A stretch of DNA of 64,000 nt from Pseudoxanthomonas sp. CF125 (GCF_900104085.1 NZ_FNLD01000002.1:186001-250000), one strand, 5' to 3'; numbered from the stretch's first letter, positions 9,601 through 18,850 are shown. Numbers and translations are program-made. Notes: generated from the sequence alone by a model not told the origin.

Positions 9601-10371
9601 ATGAAACGTTCCCTGATCCTGCTTTACGGCGTGGCCTGTTACGCCGTGTTCTTCGCCACGTTCCTGTACGCCATCGGCTTCATTGGCAACCTGTGGGTGC
9701 CCAAGGCCATGGATTCGGTGCGCAGCACCAGCGTCGGCGCCGCGGTGCTGATCGATCTGGGCCTGCTGGCCCTGTTCGCGCTGCAGCACAGCGTGATGGC
9801 GCGGCCGGCGTTCAAGCGCGCGTGGACCAAGATCATTCCCGAATCGGCCGAACGCAGCACCTACACGCTGCTTTCCAGCCTCGCATTGATCCTGCTGTTC
9901 TGGGCTTGGCGCCCGATCGGCGGAGTGGTCTGGAGCGTGGAAAACGAAACCGCGCGCATGGCGCTCTACGCGCTGTATGCGGTCGGCTGGGCGCTGTTGC
10001 TGTACACCACCTTCCTGCTCAACCATTTCGACCTGTTCGGCTTGCGCCAGGTATGGCTGCAGTTCCGCGGGCGGCCGTACACCCATTTGCCGTTCAAGAC
10101 GCCCACCCTGTATCGCTGGGTGCGCCATCCCTTGTACGTGGGATGGCTGACCATCTTCTGGGCCACGCCCACCATGACCGTCACCCATCTGCTGTTCGCG
10201 CTGATGACCACCGCGTACATCCTGATCGCCATCCAGCTGGAAGAGCGCGACCTGGTGGCCGCACTGCCGGAGTACGACGAGTACCGCAAGCGGGTGCCGA
10301 TGCTGGTGCCGGGCACCAAGCGGCGGGAAGGCGGGAGCGTGGGCGTGGCTGCGCGACGGTCGGCGGGTTGA
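9601..10371 (+). CDS. mddA: Methanethiol S-methyltransferase-like integral membrane protein
   Basis: The 256-residue protein has five or six membrane helices and a C-terminal isoprenylcysteine-methyltransferase-like core, RHPLYVGWLTIFW followed by QLEERDL, which forms the AdoMet site in this superfamily. The N-terminus (FLYAIGFIGNLWVPKAMDS) resembles MddA, which methylates methanethiol to dimethyl sulfide; NnrU-type proteins are a more distant alternative. The ATG at 9601 is the first start consistent with these features. It is divergent from the hydrolase-LuxR gene across about 190 bp. The reaction is inferred from family resemblance only. Confidence 0.7.
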   Translation: MKRSLILLYGVACYAVFFATFLYAIGFIGNLWVPKAMDSVRSTSVGAAVLIDLGLLALFALQHSVMARPAFKRAWTKIIPESAERSTYTLLSSLALILLFWAWRPIGGVVWSVENETARMALYALYAVGWALLLYTTFLLNHFDLFGLRQVWLQFRGRPYTHLPFKTPTLYRWVRHPLYVGWLTIFWATPTMTVTHLLFALMTTAYILIAIQLEERDLVAALPEYDEYRKRVPMLVPGTKRREGGSVGVAARRSAG

Positions 10372-10498
10372 GGTTGCATAGGGTGGGCTCCAGCCCACCA
10401 GTGGCCGAACATCGGCGCTTGGAGCGCGCTCGCGACGTGCAGGAAGACGTCATATTTATTTGCGAAGGATTCTGCGAAAGATATAGAGAAAAATGACT

Positions 10499-10526
10499 CG
10501 TCGTCCCCGCCTTCGCGGGGACGACG
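10499..10526. repeat. REP-like hairpin, 12-bp perfect stem
   Basis: CGTCGTCCCCGC and its exact complement enclose a CTTC tetraloop. It lies between the convergent mddA-like and DUF2938 genes. A single related half-sequence occurs near 20738. It may serve as a bidirectional 3' hairpin. Confidence 0.65.
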
Positions 10527-10575
10527 GGACAATTTTTCAGTTTCAGTAATTGTTCTAGAGACCGTCAACAGGTTT

Positions 10576-11091
10576 TCAGAAGTCCTTCAACCATAGATCC
10601 ACTGCTTTCATCGTCCATCCAGCCGCATACAGGCCAACGCCGAATACCGCATGGGTAACCAAACTGTTGAGGCGCGCAAGCGCAGGCCGCGGTGCGAGGC
10701 GGGCGGCTATGCCCATGCCCATGCCGGGCTGCATCAGCAGGAACGGCGCGGCCACGCTGCCGATGCCGACGACCAGCGCAGGAACCAGAGTGGGCTGGCG
10801 AGTCCAATCGACGCCGAAGACAGCGAGCAGCAGACCCGAAAAAGCGATCCCGCTCGCGTAGTGCGCCAGCAGCCCCACTATGCGTTCGCCCGGCACCGGC
10901 GGCGATGCCGTGATCGGCGTGTGGCGGAACCTGCCGCGCGGCAGATAGGCGAACCAGCGGCCCACCAGGGCATGGTCCAGCGCCGCAATACCGAACAAGC
11001 GCTTGCGCAGGAACATCCACAGATCCATGACCAGCGTTGCGCCCACGCCGATCGCAATGGCGCACCGAACAATATCCAGCTTCCCGTTCAT
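10576..11091 (-). CDS. DUF2938 family membrane protein
   Basis: The 171-residue protein contains about four hydrophobic segments (near 8-28, 75-97, 103-122 and 145-165) and conserved-looking polar blocks GRWFAYLPRGRF and MQPGMGMGIAA typical of DUF2938. Its ATG overlaps the stop of the upstream methyltransferase gene by 4 bp, so the two are translationally coupled. No biochemical function is known for the family. A MerR-type regulator is divergently encoded upstream of the pair. Confidence 0.8.
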   Translation of the reverse strand: MNGKLDIVRCAIAIGVGATLVMDLWMFLRKRLFGIAALDHALVGRWFAYLPRGRFRHTPITASPPVPGERIVGLLAHYASGIAFSGLLLAVFGVDWTRQPTLVPALVVGIGSVAAPFLLMQPGMGMGIAARLAPRPALARLNSLVTHAVFGVGLYAAGWTMKAVDLWLKDF

Positions 11092-11957
11092 CGCGCGCTT
11101 CCTTGCGCACGCGCGGAAACGTGCCAGCAGGCAGCATCGAAGCGCACCTCGCCGCCATGCACGTAGGGCGCAAACGCGGCGCGCAGCGGCTCGATGATCC
11201 GCGCCCGCGTGCGTTCGTCCGCGTCCTGCAGCAGCTGGCCCACCGGCCCCAGCCATGTCAGATAGGGGACCAGACCGTCTTCCGGCATGGCGCAGGCCAC
11301 ATCGATCGCTTGTACGTCGATGTCCGACCAGCCGCTTTCCGCCAGCACGGCACGTATGCGGTCGGGATCGGCGAATGCGAACTGCCCGGGCCCGCCCGGT
11401 GGGCGCACGGGCAGATTAGGCAACAGAGGCGCAGCGACGCGTTCGGCAGTGGTCATGAAGGGATTCTCCGCCGCGCTGCGCCACGCGATGAAGGACAGCC
11501 GCGCGTCTGCGCGCGCGGCGCGGCGCAGATTGGCGAAGGCCCGCACGGGGTCCTCGAAGAACATCACGCCGAAGCGCGAAACGATCAGGTCGAAATCCGC
11601 TCGCTCGAAGGCATGGGCCTGCGCATCGGCAGCCAAGAAGCGTACGTTGACTTGTTCCTGCGCCGCGCGATTCCGCGCCACGGCGATCATGGGTTCCGAA
11701 AGGTCGATGCCCACGCATGCGCCCTGCACGCCAAGCCGCCGCGCGATGGCAAGGGTGGTGGCGCCAGTACCGCAACCCACATCCAGCACGTGCGTTGCGG
11801 CGCCCAGCACGCCGTCGCTGGCCAGCAAGGCTTCGAACGGCGCGAACAGCTGGTCCAGCAATCGCTGGTTGTGCACCCACGCGCGCCCGGCCGACCCGTT
11901 CCAGAGCGTTTTCTGATCCACGCCGGACTGCGCCGGCGCCTTGGTTGGCTTGTCCAT
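11088..11957 (-). CDS. Class I SAM-dependent methyltransferase
   Basis: The 289-residue soluble enzyme shows the AdoMet-binding motif VLDVGCGTGATT (about 67-78), an acidic second motif VGIDLSEPM and a post-motif FDLIVSRFGVMFF. The family includes small-molecule methyltransferases; the substrate cannot be read from the sequence. ATG at 11957 gives MDKPTKAPAQ; the longer frame starting at 11993 would run through the dyad that looks like a MerR operator, so the shorter start is chosen. It is first in a two-gene unit with the DUF2938 gene. Confidence 0.88.
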   Translation of the reverse strand: MDKPTKAPAQSGVDQKTLWNGSAGRAWVHNQRLLDQLFAPFEALLASDGVLGAATHVLDVGCGTGATTLAIARRLGVQGACVGIDLSEPMIAVARNRAAQEQVNVRFLAADAQAHAFERADFDLIVSRFGVMFFEDPVRAFANLRRAARADARLSFIAWRSAAENPFMTTAERVAAPLLPNLPVRPPGGPGQFAFADPDRIRAVLAESGWSDIDVQAIDVACAMPEDGLVPYLTWLGPVGQLLQDADERTRARIIEPLRAAFAPYVHGGEVRFDAACWHVSARAQGSAR

Positions 11958-11977
11958 CTCTTGTCTTCCCGTGGCTA

Positions 11978-11996
11978 AAGTCGCACTGTGCAACTT
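11978..11996. promoter_or_regulatory. MerR-type operator in a 19-bp promoter spacer
   Basis: The dyad AAGTCGCAC-T-GTGCAACTT has 9-bp arms with one mismatch. On the minus strand it fits between a candidate -35 TTGGCT and a candidate -10 TTTAGC that are 19 bp apart, the overlong spacing that MerR-family activators correct by twisting DNA. It lies between the methyltransferase start and the divergent merR-like gene, so it could control both. Confidence 0.5.
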
Positions 11997-12019
11997 AAAG
12001 CCAACTTGAGGTCAAGCGC

Positions 12020-12448
12020 GTGAAGAGCCTGGACATCTCCGAAGTCGTCCAAAGCGCTGGCGTGCCGGCTTCGACATTGCGCTTCTACGAGGAAAAGGGA
12101 CTGATCGCCTCCATCGGCAGGCAAGGCCTGCGCCGACAGTTCAACTCCAATGTGCTGGAACGGCTGGCGCTGATCTCGATGGGACGCGCCGCCGGCCTGA
12201 GCCTGGACGACATCGCTGCGATGTTCGGCCCCGACGGCCAGCCGAGCATAGACCGCAAGTTGCTCGCCACCCGAGCGGACGAATTGGAAAAAGCGGTCCG
12301 CCGACTCAGCGTCATGCGCGACGCCTTGCGCCACGCCGCTGGTTGTTCCGCACCCAGCCATATGGAGTGCCCCACTTTCCGGCGCATTCTGCGAGCGGCG
12401 GAAAGCGGAGCATTTGCGGAGCAGCGAATCAAGAAGGGATTGCGTTAG
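12020..12448 (+). CDS. MerR family transcriptional regulator
   Basis: The 142-residue protein begins with a winged helix-turn-helix of the MerR class (ISEVVQSAGVPASTLRFYEEKGLI) followed by the helical LERLALISMGRAAGLSLDDIAAMF segment. The linker helix at about 85-105 leads to a C-terminal part with Cys residues in GCSAPSHMECPTF, which recalls but does not match the SoxR iron-sulfur cluster motif. The start is GTG at 12020 with GAGGT at 12007-12011 as ribosome binding site. It probably regulates the divergent methyltransferase-DUF2938 operon. The inducer is unknown. Confidence 0.85.
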   Translation: MKSLDISEVVQSAGVPASTLRFYEEKGLIASIGRQGLRRQFNSNVLERLALISMGRAAGLSLDDIAAMFGPDGQPSIDRKLLATRADELEKAVRRLSVMRDALRHAAGCSAPSHMECPTFRRILRAAESGAFAEQRIKKGLR

Positions 12449-12628
12449 GCGTGCACACCACCATGGAATCGAGCGCAGCGATTGCGCGGCGCGATGCCTT
12501 TGCATACGCAACGCATTGAGCGATCCCTATCCTCAGTCAGTGCCGTCTCCCGACTTTTTCCGCTGCAAACATGGTAGTTGTGCGAACTAGAGTGATCGGA
12601 TCGGCAACTCCGCCGGGACGGAACGCTC

Positions 12629-13330
12629 ATGGATACTTCTACCGCCGCGCTGGATGAACTGCTGGCGCCACGCACCACTTTGCGTAAAACCAACTTTGGC
12701 GCTGGCCGCAGCATCGCCAAGGCCATCGCCTGGGGCGCGCTACTGTTGCTCGCCCTTTATTACGTGCGCCACAGCGTCATTCCCTACTTGGAAGTGCGCC
12801 CGGAAATCTACGATTACCTGTGGCCCAAGCGCGGCTGGTTGTGGCTGCACCTGAGCGGCGGTGTGCTGACATTGCTGCTGGGCTGGCTGCAGTTCGTCGG
12901 CCGCCTGCGCAGCGCCTATCCGCGCTTCCATCGCTGGACTGGCCGCGTCTACCTGATCGGACTGCTGGCGGCCGCCACCGGCGCGACCGCCATGGTGCTG
13001 ACCACGCCGCTGGGCTGGACCACCGCCTACGCCTTCGCAGTCATGATCGGTGCCTGGCTGATCACCGCGCTGCTGGCCTGGCTGGCGATCCGCAAGAGCG
13101 ACATCGCCACCCATCGTGAGTGGATGCGGCGCAACTACATCATCACCTTCGCCTTCGTCACTTTCCGCCTGGCGGGCAAGATTCCCGGCCTCTACGGCAT
13201 GGGCAGCCTGCAGGAGGTGTTCACCACCTTCGGCTGGATGAGCTGGACCGTGCCTCTGCTGCTGAGCGAAGCCTTCCTCGCGGTGCGCCGACTGCAGGCG
13301 CTTCCTTCACCCACGGTAACCGCACAATGA
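12629..13330 (+). CDS. DUF2306 family membrane protein
   Basis: The 233-residue protein has a short cytoplasmic N-terminus and about six membrane helices. Characteristic DUF2306 positions are visible: HLSGGVLTLLLGWLQF, RFHRWTGRVYLIG and HREWMRRNYIITFAF, where several histidines could bind haem or metal. Its stop overlaps the start of the DUF418 gene by 4 bp, so the two are made together. No defined function is known; the histidine pattern hints at a redox role, which is only inference. Confidence 0.85.
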   Translation: MDTSTAALDELLAPRTTLRKTNFGAGRSIAKAIAWGALLLLALYYVRHSVIPYLEVRPEIYDYLWPKRGWLWLHLSGGVLTLLLGWLQFVGRLRSAYPRFHRWTGRVYLIGLLAAATGATAMVLTTPLGWTTAYAFAVMIGAWLITALLAWLAIRKSDIATHREWMRRNYIITFAFVTFRLAGKIPGLYGMGSLQEVFTTFGWMSWTVPLLLSEAFLAVRRLQALPSPTVTAQ

Positions 13331-14610
13331 GCGCGTCGGATTTGGAAATCGCCATGCCCATCACCCCTCCGGCTCCGTCGGCCGCATCGGGCAACGCGCC
13401 GCTCAGGCCCCTCCTGGCCAGCGAGCGGGCCGAATGGCTGGACGCGCTGCGCGGTTTCGCGTTGCTCGGCATCCTGCTGATCAACCTCACCGCTTTCAGC
13501 GGTTACGCCTTCGTCGATCCCGCCAGCAAGGCCGCATTGCCGTGGAGCGGTGCCGATAGCGTGTTGGAATACTTGGTGCACGCCTTGGTGGAAGCCAAGT
13601 TCTATTCCTTGTTTTCGTTCCTGTTCGGCCTGGGCTTCGCCATGCAGCTGCAGCGCGCCGAACAGCGCGACGGCGATTTCCGCAGCGTGTTCCGCCGCCG
13701 CATGGCCTGGTTACTGGTGTTCGGATTGGCGCACGCAGTGTTCGTGTGGTTTGGCGACATCCTCAATTTCTACGCGTTGATGGGCTTCGCGCTGTTGTGG
13801 TTCCGCAAAGTGTCCACGCGCGTACTGTTGGGCGCGGCGATTTTCTGCCTGACCGCGCCGGTCTGGCTCTACGCCGGCTACCTGCTGATCGTGCAGCTGT
13901 CGCATGCCGCGCCCACCGCCGCGCCGGAAGGGGGCGCCCGCTTCGCCGCCATCATCGACGCTTATGCGCATGGCGGCTACGGCGATGTGGTGCAGTCCAA
14001 CGCGATGATCTACGTGTTCGCCTGGGTGCGACGCATCTACCGCTTCCAGCTGCTGCGCATCTTCGGCATGTTCTTGCTCGGTGCCTGGGCCGGCAGAGTA
14101 GGTTTGCCACTGGCGCGCGAGGCTCTTCGCCCGATGCTGCGGCGCTGGCTGCTGATTGGCGTCACGGTGGGGCTGCCGATGAACCTGGCCTTCGCCGCGC
14201 TGGGCGGCAACGATGCCTTGCTGCCGGCCAGCGCGAAAGGATTGCTGTCGATCGCCATGGGTTCGGTCGGGATTCCGTTGCTGAGCCTGGCTTACTTCGC
14301 CGCATTCGCGTTGTACTGGCGCAAGCTGCGCGGCAGCGGAAACCTGTTCGTCGCCAGCGGGCGCATGGCCTTGACTCACTACCTGAGCCAGAGCCTGGTG
14401 TGCGTGACGCTGTTCTATGGCATCGGCTTCGGCCTGTTCCAACGGGTCAGCTACGGCGTTGGCCTGCTGATCGCATTGGCGGTGTTCCTGGGCCTGGCGC
14501 TGCTGTGCCGCGCGTGGCTGAAGTTCAATCCGCAGGGGCCGATGGAAATGCTGTGGCGCAGGCTCGCTTACGGGCGCCAGCGTCCGGCGGACGCATTGGC
14601 GACGGAGTGA
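13327..14610 (+). CDS. DUF418 (YeiB-like) membrane protein
   Basis: The 427-residue protein has about ten membrane helices. It carries the YeiB opening RAEWLDALRGFALLGILLIN, a FGLGFAMQL loop and the C-terminal DUF418 block near GRMALTHYLSQSL. Related proteins belong to the acyltransferase-3-like membrane superfamily. The ATG at 13327 overlaps the preceding stop (ATGA). It ends 16 bp before the convergent response-regulator gene. Function unknown; a transporter or acyl-transfer role has been proposed for the family but nothing here decides it. Confidence 0.88.
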   Translation: MSASDLEIAMPITPPAPSAASGNAPLRPLLASERAEWLDALRGFALLGILLINLTAFSGYAFVDPASKAALPWSGADSVLEYLVHALVEAKFYSLFSFLFGLGFAMQLQRAEQRDGDFRSVFRRRMAWLLVFGLAHAVFVWFGDILNFYALMGFALLWFRKVSTRVLLGAAIFCLTAPVWLYAGYLLIVQLSHAAPTAAPEGGARFAAIIDAYAHGGYGDVVQSNAMIYVFAWVRRIYRFQLLRIFGMFLLGAWAGRVGLPLAREALRPMLRRWLLIGVTVGLPMNLAFAALGGNDALLPASAKGLLSIAMGSVGIPLLSLAYFAAFALYWRKLRGSGNLFVASGRMALTHYLSQSLVCVTLFYGIGFGLFQRVSYGVGLLIALAVFLGLALLCRAWLKFNPQGPMEMLWRRLAYGRQRPADALATE

Positions 14611-14626
14611 GCGCAACGCGGCCGGA

Positions 14627-15265
14627 TCACTCCGGCGGCAGGCCTTCGCGGTGCGCCAGCAACGCAGCCTGGGTGCGGTCGGCCACGCCCAGTTTCTCCA
14701 GCACCTGGCTGACATAGCCTTTCACCGTGCCGGCGGTGAGCCCCAGATTGCGCGCGATCTGCTTGTTGCTCTGGCCTTCGGCCAGCAGACCCAGCACCGA
14801 GCGCTCGCGCGCGGTCAGGCTGTCGATCTGCGAGGGCGGGCGGCGCATCCATTCCAGCATCTGCCGCTGCGCCTGCGGATGCAGCCAGGCGCGGCCCGCG
14901 TTGACCTCGCGCACCGCGCGGATCAGATCCTCGGACAGCGCATCCTTCAACAGATAGCCGGTGGCGCCGGCGGTGAGCGCGTCGCGCACCTGGCTATCCT
15001 CGGCGTAGCTGGTGAACACCAGCACCTGCGTGCGCGGGCGCAGCTGTTTGATCGCGGCGATGGTCTCCACCGCGGTGGCGCCCGGCATCTTCATGTCCAG
15101 CACGATCACGTCGGGCATTTCGCTGGCGACCAGTCGCAATGCGCCGGGGCCGTCGCTGGCTTCGGCGACGATGCGCAGGTCGGGTTGCTGTTCCAGCAGT
15201 GCGCGCAGGCCTTCGCGGACCACCGCGTGGTCGTCGGCCAACAGGATGCGGATAACGTCGCTCAT
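14627..15265 (-). CDS. NarL/LuxR family response regulator
   Basis: The 212-residue regulator has a receiver domain with acidic pocket DDH at 11-13, phospho-acceptor Asp57 (VIVLDMKMPG), a Thr in LVFTSYAE and Lys in LLKDAL. A LuxR-type HTH follows (SLTARERSVLGLLAEGQSNKQIARNL, about 150-205). It is encoded 3' of, and overlapping by 4 bp, the GAF-domain kinase that presumably phosphorylates it. The regulon is unknown; the pair belongs to the NarL/DegU-type class. Confidence 0.93.
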   Translation of the reverse strand: MSDVIRILLADDHAVVREGLRALLEQQPDLRIVAEASDGPGALRLVASEMPDVIVLDMKMPGATAVETIAAIKQLRPRTQVLVFTSYAEDSQVRDALTAGATGYLLKDALSEDLIRAVREVNAGRAWLHPQAQRQMLEWMRRPPSQIDSLTARERSVLGLLAEGQSNKQIARNLGLTAGTVKGYVSQVLEKLGVADRTQAALLAHREGLPPE

Positions 15266-16911
15266 GGTTTGCTCCGGTCGAAACGCGGCAGGTAGGCCAG
15301 GATCTGCGTGCCCTGCGGCAGGCCGGGCAGGATGCGCAGGCGTCCGCCCAGTTCGGACAGCCGCTCGCGCATGTTGTTCATGCCCATGCCCTGATGCGTG
15401 GCCTCGCCGATGCCGCGCCCGTCGTCGGTGATGCTGAGGCGGATGCCGGAACTGCTGAGCAGGGTCTCGATGCGGATCGACGAGGGCGAAGCATGGCGGA
15501 TGGCATTGGACACCGCTTCCTGGCACACGCGCAGCAACGCATCTTCGTGGGTCGTGGCTTGCGGCTGGTAGTCGCCCAGGTTGAGGTGCAGTTCCACCTG
15601 CGCCGGCACCATCGCCGACATCATCCGCCGCAGGCGGTGCGGGAAGGTGGGGCGTTTGCTCGGCGTGCCGGCGGCGCGGGTGGCGGACGAACGTGGCGAG
15701 AGTTCGTGCAGCAGTCCGCGCATCTCGCCGAAAGCCAGGCGCGAGAGTTCGCCCAGCCGCTCGATGCGGCGTTCGCCTTCGGCCGCATCGCGGCGCCAGG
15801 CTTCGGCCAGCGACTGGGTGATCAGACTCATTGAGGCCAGGATCTGGGTGACGCTGTCGTGCAGGTCGCGGGCCAGGCGCTGGCGTTCTTCCAGCACCGC
15901 CGCTTCGGTGGCGCGTTCGAACAAACGCGAATTGACGATGGCCATGCCCAGGTTCTCGGCGACGATTTCCAGGCTGGCGCAATCCAGCTCGTCGAAGCAG
16001 CGGTCGCCTTCCACATTGAGCACGCCCAGCACTTCGTCGCCATAGACGATGGGAATGGCCAGCTCCGCCAGTGGCGGCTGCACCCCGGGCGGACATACAT
16101 AGCGCGGATCGGCGGCGACGTCGTTGACCAGTTGCCGGCGTCTTTCGCGTACCGCCGCACCCATGATGCCCTGGCTGATCGGAAGGCGGTCCTGGTGCTT
16201 GATCAGGCGTTTGTATTCGCCGCCGCGAATGCGGATAAGCAGGGTCTGCGGATCTTCGGGATCCAGCAGCGGAATATCCACGTTGGGATAGTCCAGGGTG
16301 TCGTGGACGGCATCGGCAGCGTTCTGCAGCAGGCTGTCCAGGTCCGGTCCCGCCGCACCCAGCGCAGCCACGCGCGCGAGCAGGGCGAAGCGCGAGGCGC
16401 GGCGTTTTTCTTCGCTGTAGCGGCGCGCGTTTTCGATGGCGATGGCGGCATGGCGGGCGAAGATTTCCAGCAGCTCCTGCGCACGCGCATCCAGCGTGCG
16501 TGGCGCATGGGTGCCGATGCCGAACACGCCGATCAGCTGGCCGTGCGCGCGGATGGGCATGCCGATCACATGCATGCCCTCGGGTGCTTTGCGTGCGGCG
16601 TGCGGCAGGTCGCTGTAATAGCCGCGCAGCGGTTGGCCGGTTTCCAGCACGCGTCCGGTCAGGCCCTGGCCGCGCGGCAGTTCGTCGAGCAGCTCGTCGG
16701 CCGGTATTTTGTGGCTGGCGGCGGTGCGGATGACATCGCGTTCGGGTACGTACAGCCCGATCACGCCGTCGTCGGCGCCGATCAGGTTGCAGGCGCGTTC
16801 GACGATGCGCGAAAGCAATGGCTCCAACGCGAGTTCTCCTGAAATTTCCCCGACCATTTCGGAAAGGAGTTCGAGTTGCGGGCGGCGTGCGTGGTCTTGG
16901 TCCGTTGCCAT
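15262..16911 (-). CDS. GAF-domain sensor histidine kinase (HisKA_3 type)
   Basis: The 549-residue kinase has no membrane segments. Two GAF domains (about 30-165 and 185-330) precede a HisKA_3 dimerisation region with the phospho-acceptor His351 in RLARDLHDSVTQIL and a C-terminal ATPase domain with the N-box QEAVSNAIRHA and DDGRGIG. It resembles cytoplasmic DevS/NreB-like sensors that detect small molecules or redox state through GAF domains; the ligand is not evident. The ATG at 16911 is preferred over an in-frame TTG at 16935. It is operonic with the response regulator. Confidence 0.92.
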   Translation of the reverse strand: MATDQDHARRPQLELLSEMVGEISGELALEPLLSRIVERACNLIGADDGVIGLYVPERDVIRTAASHKIPADELLDELPRGQGLTGRVLETGQPLRGYYSDLPHAARKAPEGMHVIGMPIRAHGQLIGVFGIGTHAPRTLDARAQELLEIFARHAAIAIENARRYSEEKRRASRFALLARVAALGAAGPDLDSLLQNAADAVHDTLDYPNVDIPLLDPEDPQTLLIRIRGGEYKRLIKHQDRLPISQGIMGAAVRERRRQLVNDVAADPRYVCPPGVQPPLAELAIPIVYGDEVLGVLNVEGDRCFDELDCASLEIVAENLGMAIVNSRLFERATEAAVLEERQRLARDLHDSVTQILASMSLITQSLAEAWRRDAAEGERRIERLGELSRLAFGEMRGLLHELSPRSSATRAAGTPSKRPTFPHRLRRMMSAMVPAQVELHLNLGDYQPQATTHEDALLRVCQEAVSNAIRHASPSSIRIETLLSSSGIRLSITDDGRGIGEATHQGMGMNNMRERLSELGGRLRILPGLPQGTQILAYLPRFDRSKP

Positions 16912-17266
16912 GGCGCGGAATAGGGAAATCCCCAAGCGGACTGTTGGCCCATGTTACGCCGCGCCACCGCCGGCGATGCGGACCGGCGACAGGGTCGCGG
17001 CCCTGCCAAGAGTGAGGGGTGGCCGGCGCGGCGGCGCCCTGTCCGGGAACGCCCGTTATGCGTTGCCGGCGCTGGCGTTTGCGCGGTTGCGGATGTCGAT
17101 TCAATCTCCATGCCAGCAGATTAGGCAAACTCCCGCATGCGGCGACACGCACGCGAAGGGGGTGCGCGGCACCGACCCACGGATGCGTGCGCACTGCGCA
17201 AGGAGGGTGGCGGAGCGTTGGGACGAGCGCCGAGGATGACCGTCGTCGCAGATCGCAGCGTGAACC
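16912..17266. other. Divergent intergenic region, nothing recognised
   Basis: About 355 bp separate the divergent kinase and cytochrome c genes. It is GC-rich with no open frame of protein-like content, no clear palindrome and no convincing promoter by eye. It must hold the promoters of both units. Confidence 0.5.
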
Positions 17267-18181
17267 ATGCACCCCGGACTCAAGCGTTACCTGAAAAGTT
17301 TTTCCATCGTGATCGCCGCCTCGCTGGCGATCGCCGTACTGGCGGTCTATCTGCTCAGCCAGCGACGTCTGCGGCACGACTACGAAGTGTCCGTGCCGCT
17401 CGCGCCGCCACGCGCGGCGCTGGCCGCCGAGGGCGCGCAGCTGGCGCGCTCGCGCGGTTGCGCCGATTGCCATGGCCAGGACTTCGGCGGCAAGCTGGTG
17501 CTGGACAAAATGCCGTTCGCGCGCCTGGTCGGCACCAACCTGACCCATGAGCCGGGGAAATCGAATCCGGCGCGTGAACACGAACGCTTCTATCGGGCGC
17601 TCCATCACGGCGTGGATATGCAGTCGCGGCCGTTGCTGATGATGCCGTCGGCAGAGTTCACGCATTTGAGCGCACACGAAATAGAAGCGCTGTCGGCCTA
17701 TCTCGCTGGTCTGCCGTATGTGCGGCGCACGCCGCCGGCCAGCGCCATGGGGCCGCTTGGACGCGCATTGCTGGTCGGCGGAAAGCTGCAAGGCTTCCTG
17801 TCGGCCGAAGCGATCGACCATGCCAGGCCTGCAGTCGCCGCCGCGCCGCCGCTGGGCACCATTGCTTATGGCGAACACGCCGCACAACTGTGCACCGGCT
17901 GCCATCGTAGCGACTTCGGCGGCGGTCCCATGTCCCATGGCGGACCAAGCGCGCCGCCGGCCGCCAATCTGACGCCCGATGCCAGTGGCCTGGGCGCGTG
18001 GAGCGAAGTGGACTTCGTAGCCGCGATGCGCACCGGCAAACGTCCCGACGGAAGCGACATCGACAGCGCCTTCATGCCCTGGCGCGCGGTGGGCCAGGCA
18101 TCGGATCAGGAACTGCATTCGATCTGGCTGTATCTGCGCGCGCGCCCGGCGATAGCGCGTACGACGCGCACGGTGCAGTAG
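17267..18181 (+). CDS. Dihaem c-type cytochrome, membrane-anchored
   Basis: The 304-residue protein has an N-terminal membrane anchor (about 11-31) and two haem-binding motifs, CADCH at 65-69 and CTGCH at 209-213, each followed by a similar FGG segment. Axial Met candidates occur in LLMMPSAEF and DSAFMPW. The two halves look like a duplicated cytochrome c domain, as in electron carriers to alcohol dehydrogenases or oxidases. It would sit on the periplasmic face. No obvious partner dehydrogenase is adjacent; the next genes are a GST, a thioesterase and a Rieske oxygenase. Confidence 0.9.
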   Translation: MHPGLKRYLKSFSIVIAASLAIAVLAVYLLSQRRLRHDYEVSVPLAPPRAALAAEGAQLARSRGCADCHGQDFGGKLVLDKMPFARLVGTNLTHEPGKSNPAREHERFYRALHHGVDMQSRPLLMMPSAEFTHLSAHEIEALSAYLAGLPYVRRTPPASAMGPLGRALLVGGKLQGFLSAEAIDHARPAVAAAPPLGTIAYGEHAAQLCTGCHRSDFGGGPMSHGGPSAPPAANLTPDASGLGAWSEVDFVAAMRTGKRPDGSDIDSAFMPWRAVGQASDQELHSIWLYLRARPAIARTTRTVQ

Positions 18182-18238
18182 CGCGCTTTCCACGCGCACC
18201 GCCGCACGACTTTCCCTCCCCCAACCCATGGAAATCCG

Positions 18239-18850
18239 ATGAAACTCTTCACCATTCCCGGTGCCTGCTCCACCGCCGACCATATCGCCCTGCAGTGGAC
18301 GGGCAAGCCTTTCGAGGTGGAGGTGCTGACGCCGGAGCAACTCAAATCGCCCGACTACCTGGCGCTGAATCCGGCCGGCACCGTGCCGGCGTTGAAGGAA
18401 GACGATTTCCTGCTCACCCAGAACGTCGCCATCCTGAACTACGTCGGCGACAGTTATCCCGAAGCGCAACTGTTCGGCGATGGCAGCGCGCGTCAGCGGG
18501 CCGAGGCCACGCGCTGGCTGATGCTGTGCAACGCCGACATGCAGCCGGTGTTCGGCACCTTCTTCGCACCCATGAGCTACATCGCCGATCCGGCGCAACA
18601 CGCCTCGCTGCACGCGAGTTCGCATCTCAAGCTGCGACGCCTGTTCGAGCGCGCCGACGCGCAGCTGGAGCGGCGCGACTGGCTGGCCGGTTTCCGCAGT
18701 GCGGCCGACGCCTATCTGTTCATCATGTTGCGATGGGCGGCGGCCTTCCGGGTCGATCTGGAGGGGTTGGCGAATCTGGCCGGTTTCCGCCACCGCATGC
18801 AGCAGGATGCCGGTGTGCAGGCCGCGCTCGCGGCCGAGGGACTGGCATGA
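18239..18850 (+). CDS. Glutathione S-transferase family protein
   Basis: The 203-residue cytosolic protein has the thioredoxin-like N-terminal domain (MKLFTIPGACSTADHIAL, with Ser/Cys residues where bacterial beta-class GSTs activate glutathione), the NPAGTVPAL cis-Pro loop at about 42-50 and a helical C-terminal domain. It resembles bacterial beta-class GstA. It follows the cytochrome c gene by 57 bp. The substrate is unknown. The 264 bp after it contain no recognisable gene. Confidence 0.88.
   Translation: MKLFTIPGACSTADHIALQWTGKPFEVEVLTPEQLKSPDYLALNPAGTVPALKEDDFLLTQNVAILNYVGDSYPEAQLFGDGSARQRAEATRWLMLCNADMQPVFGTFFAPMSYIADPAQHASLHASSHLKLRRLFERADAQLERRDWLAGFRSAADAYLFIMLRWAAAFRVDLEGLANLAGFRHRMQQDAGVQAALAAEGLA

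Noticed and set aside
10499..10526. Hairpin considered as a rho-independent terminator
   Set aside because: A strong stem but no T-run on either side within a few bases, so it is listed as a REP-like repeat.
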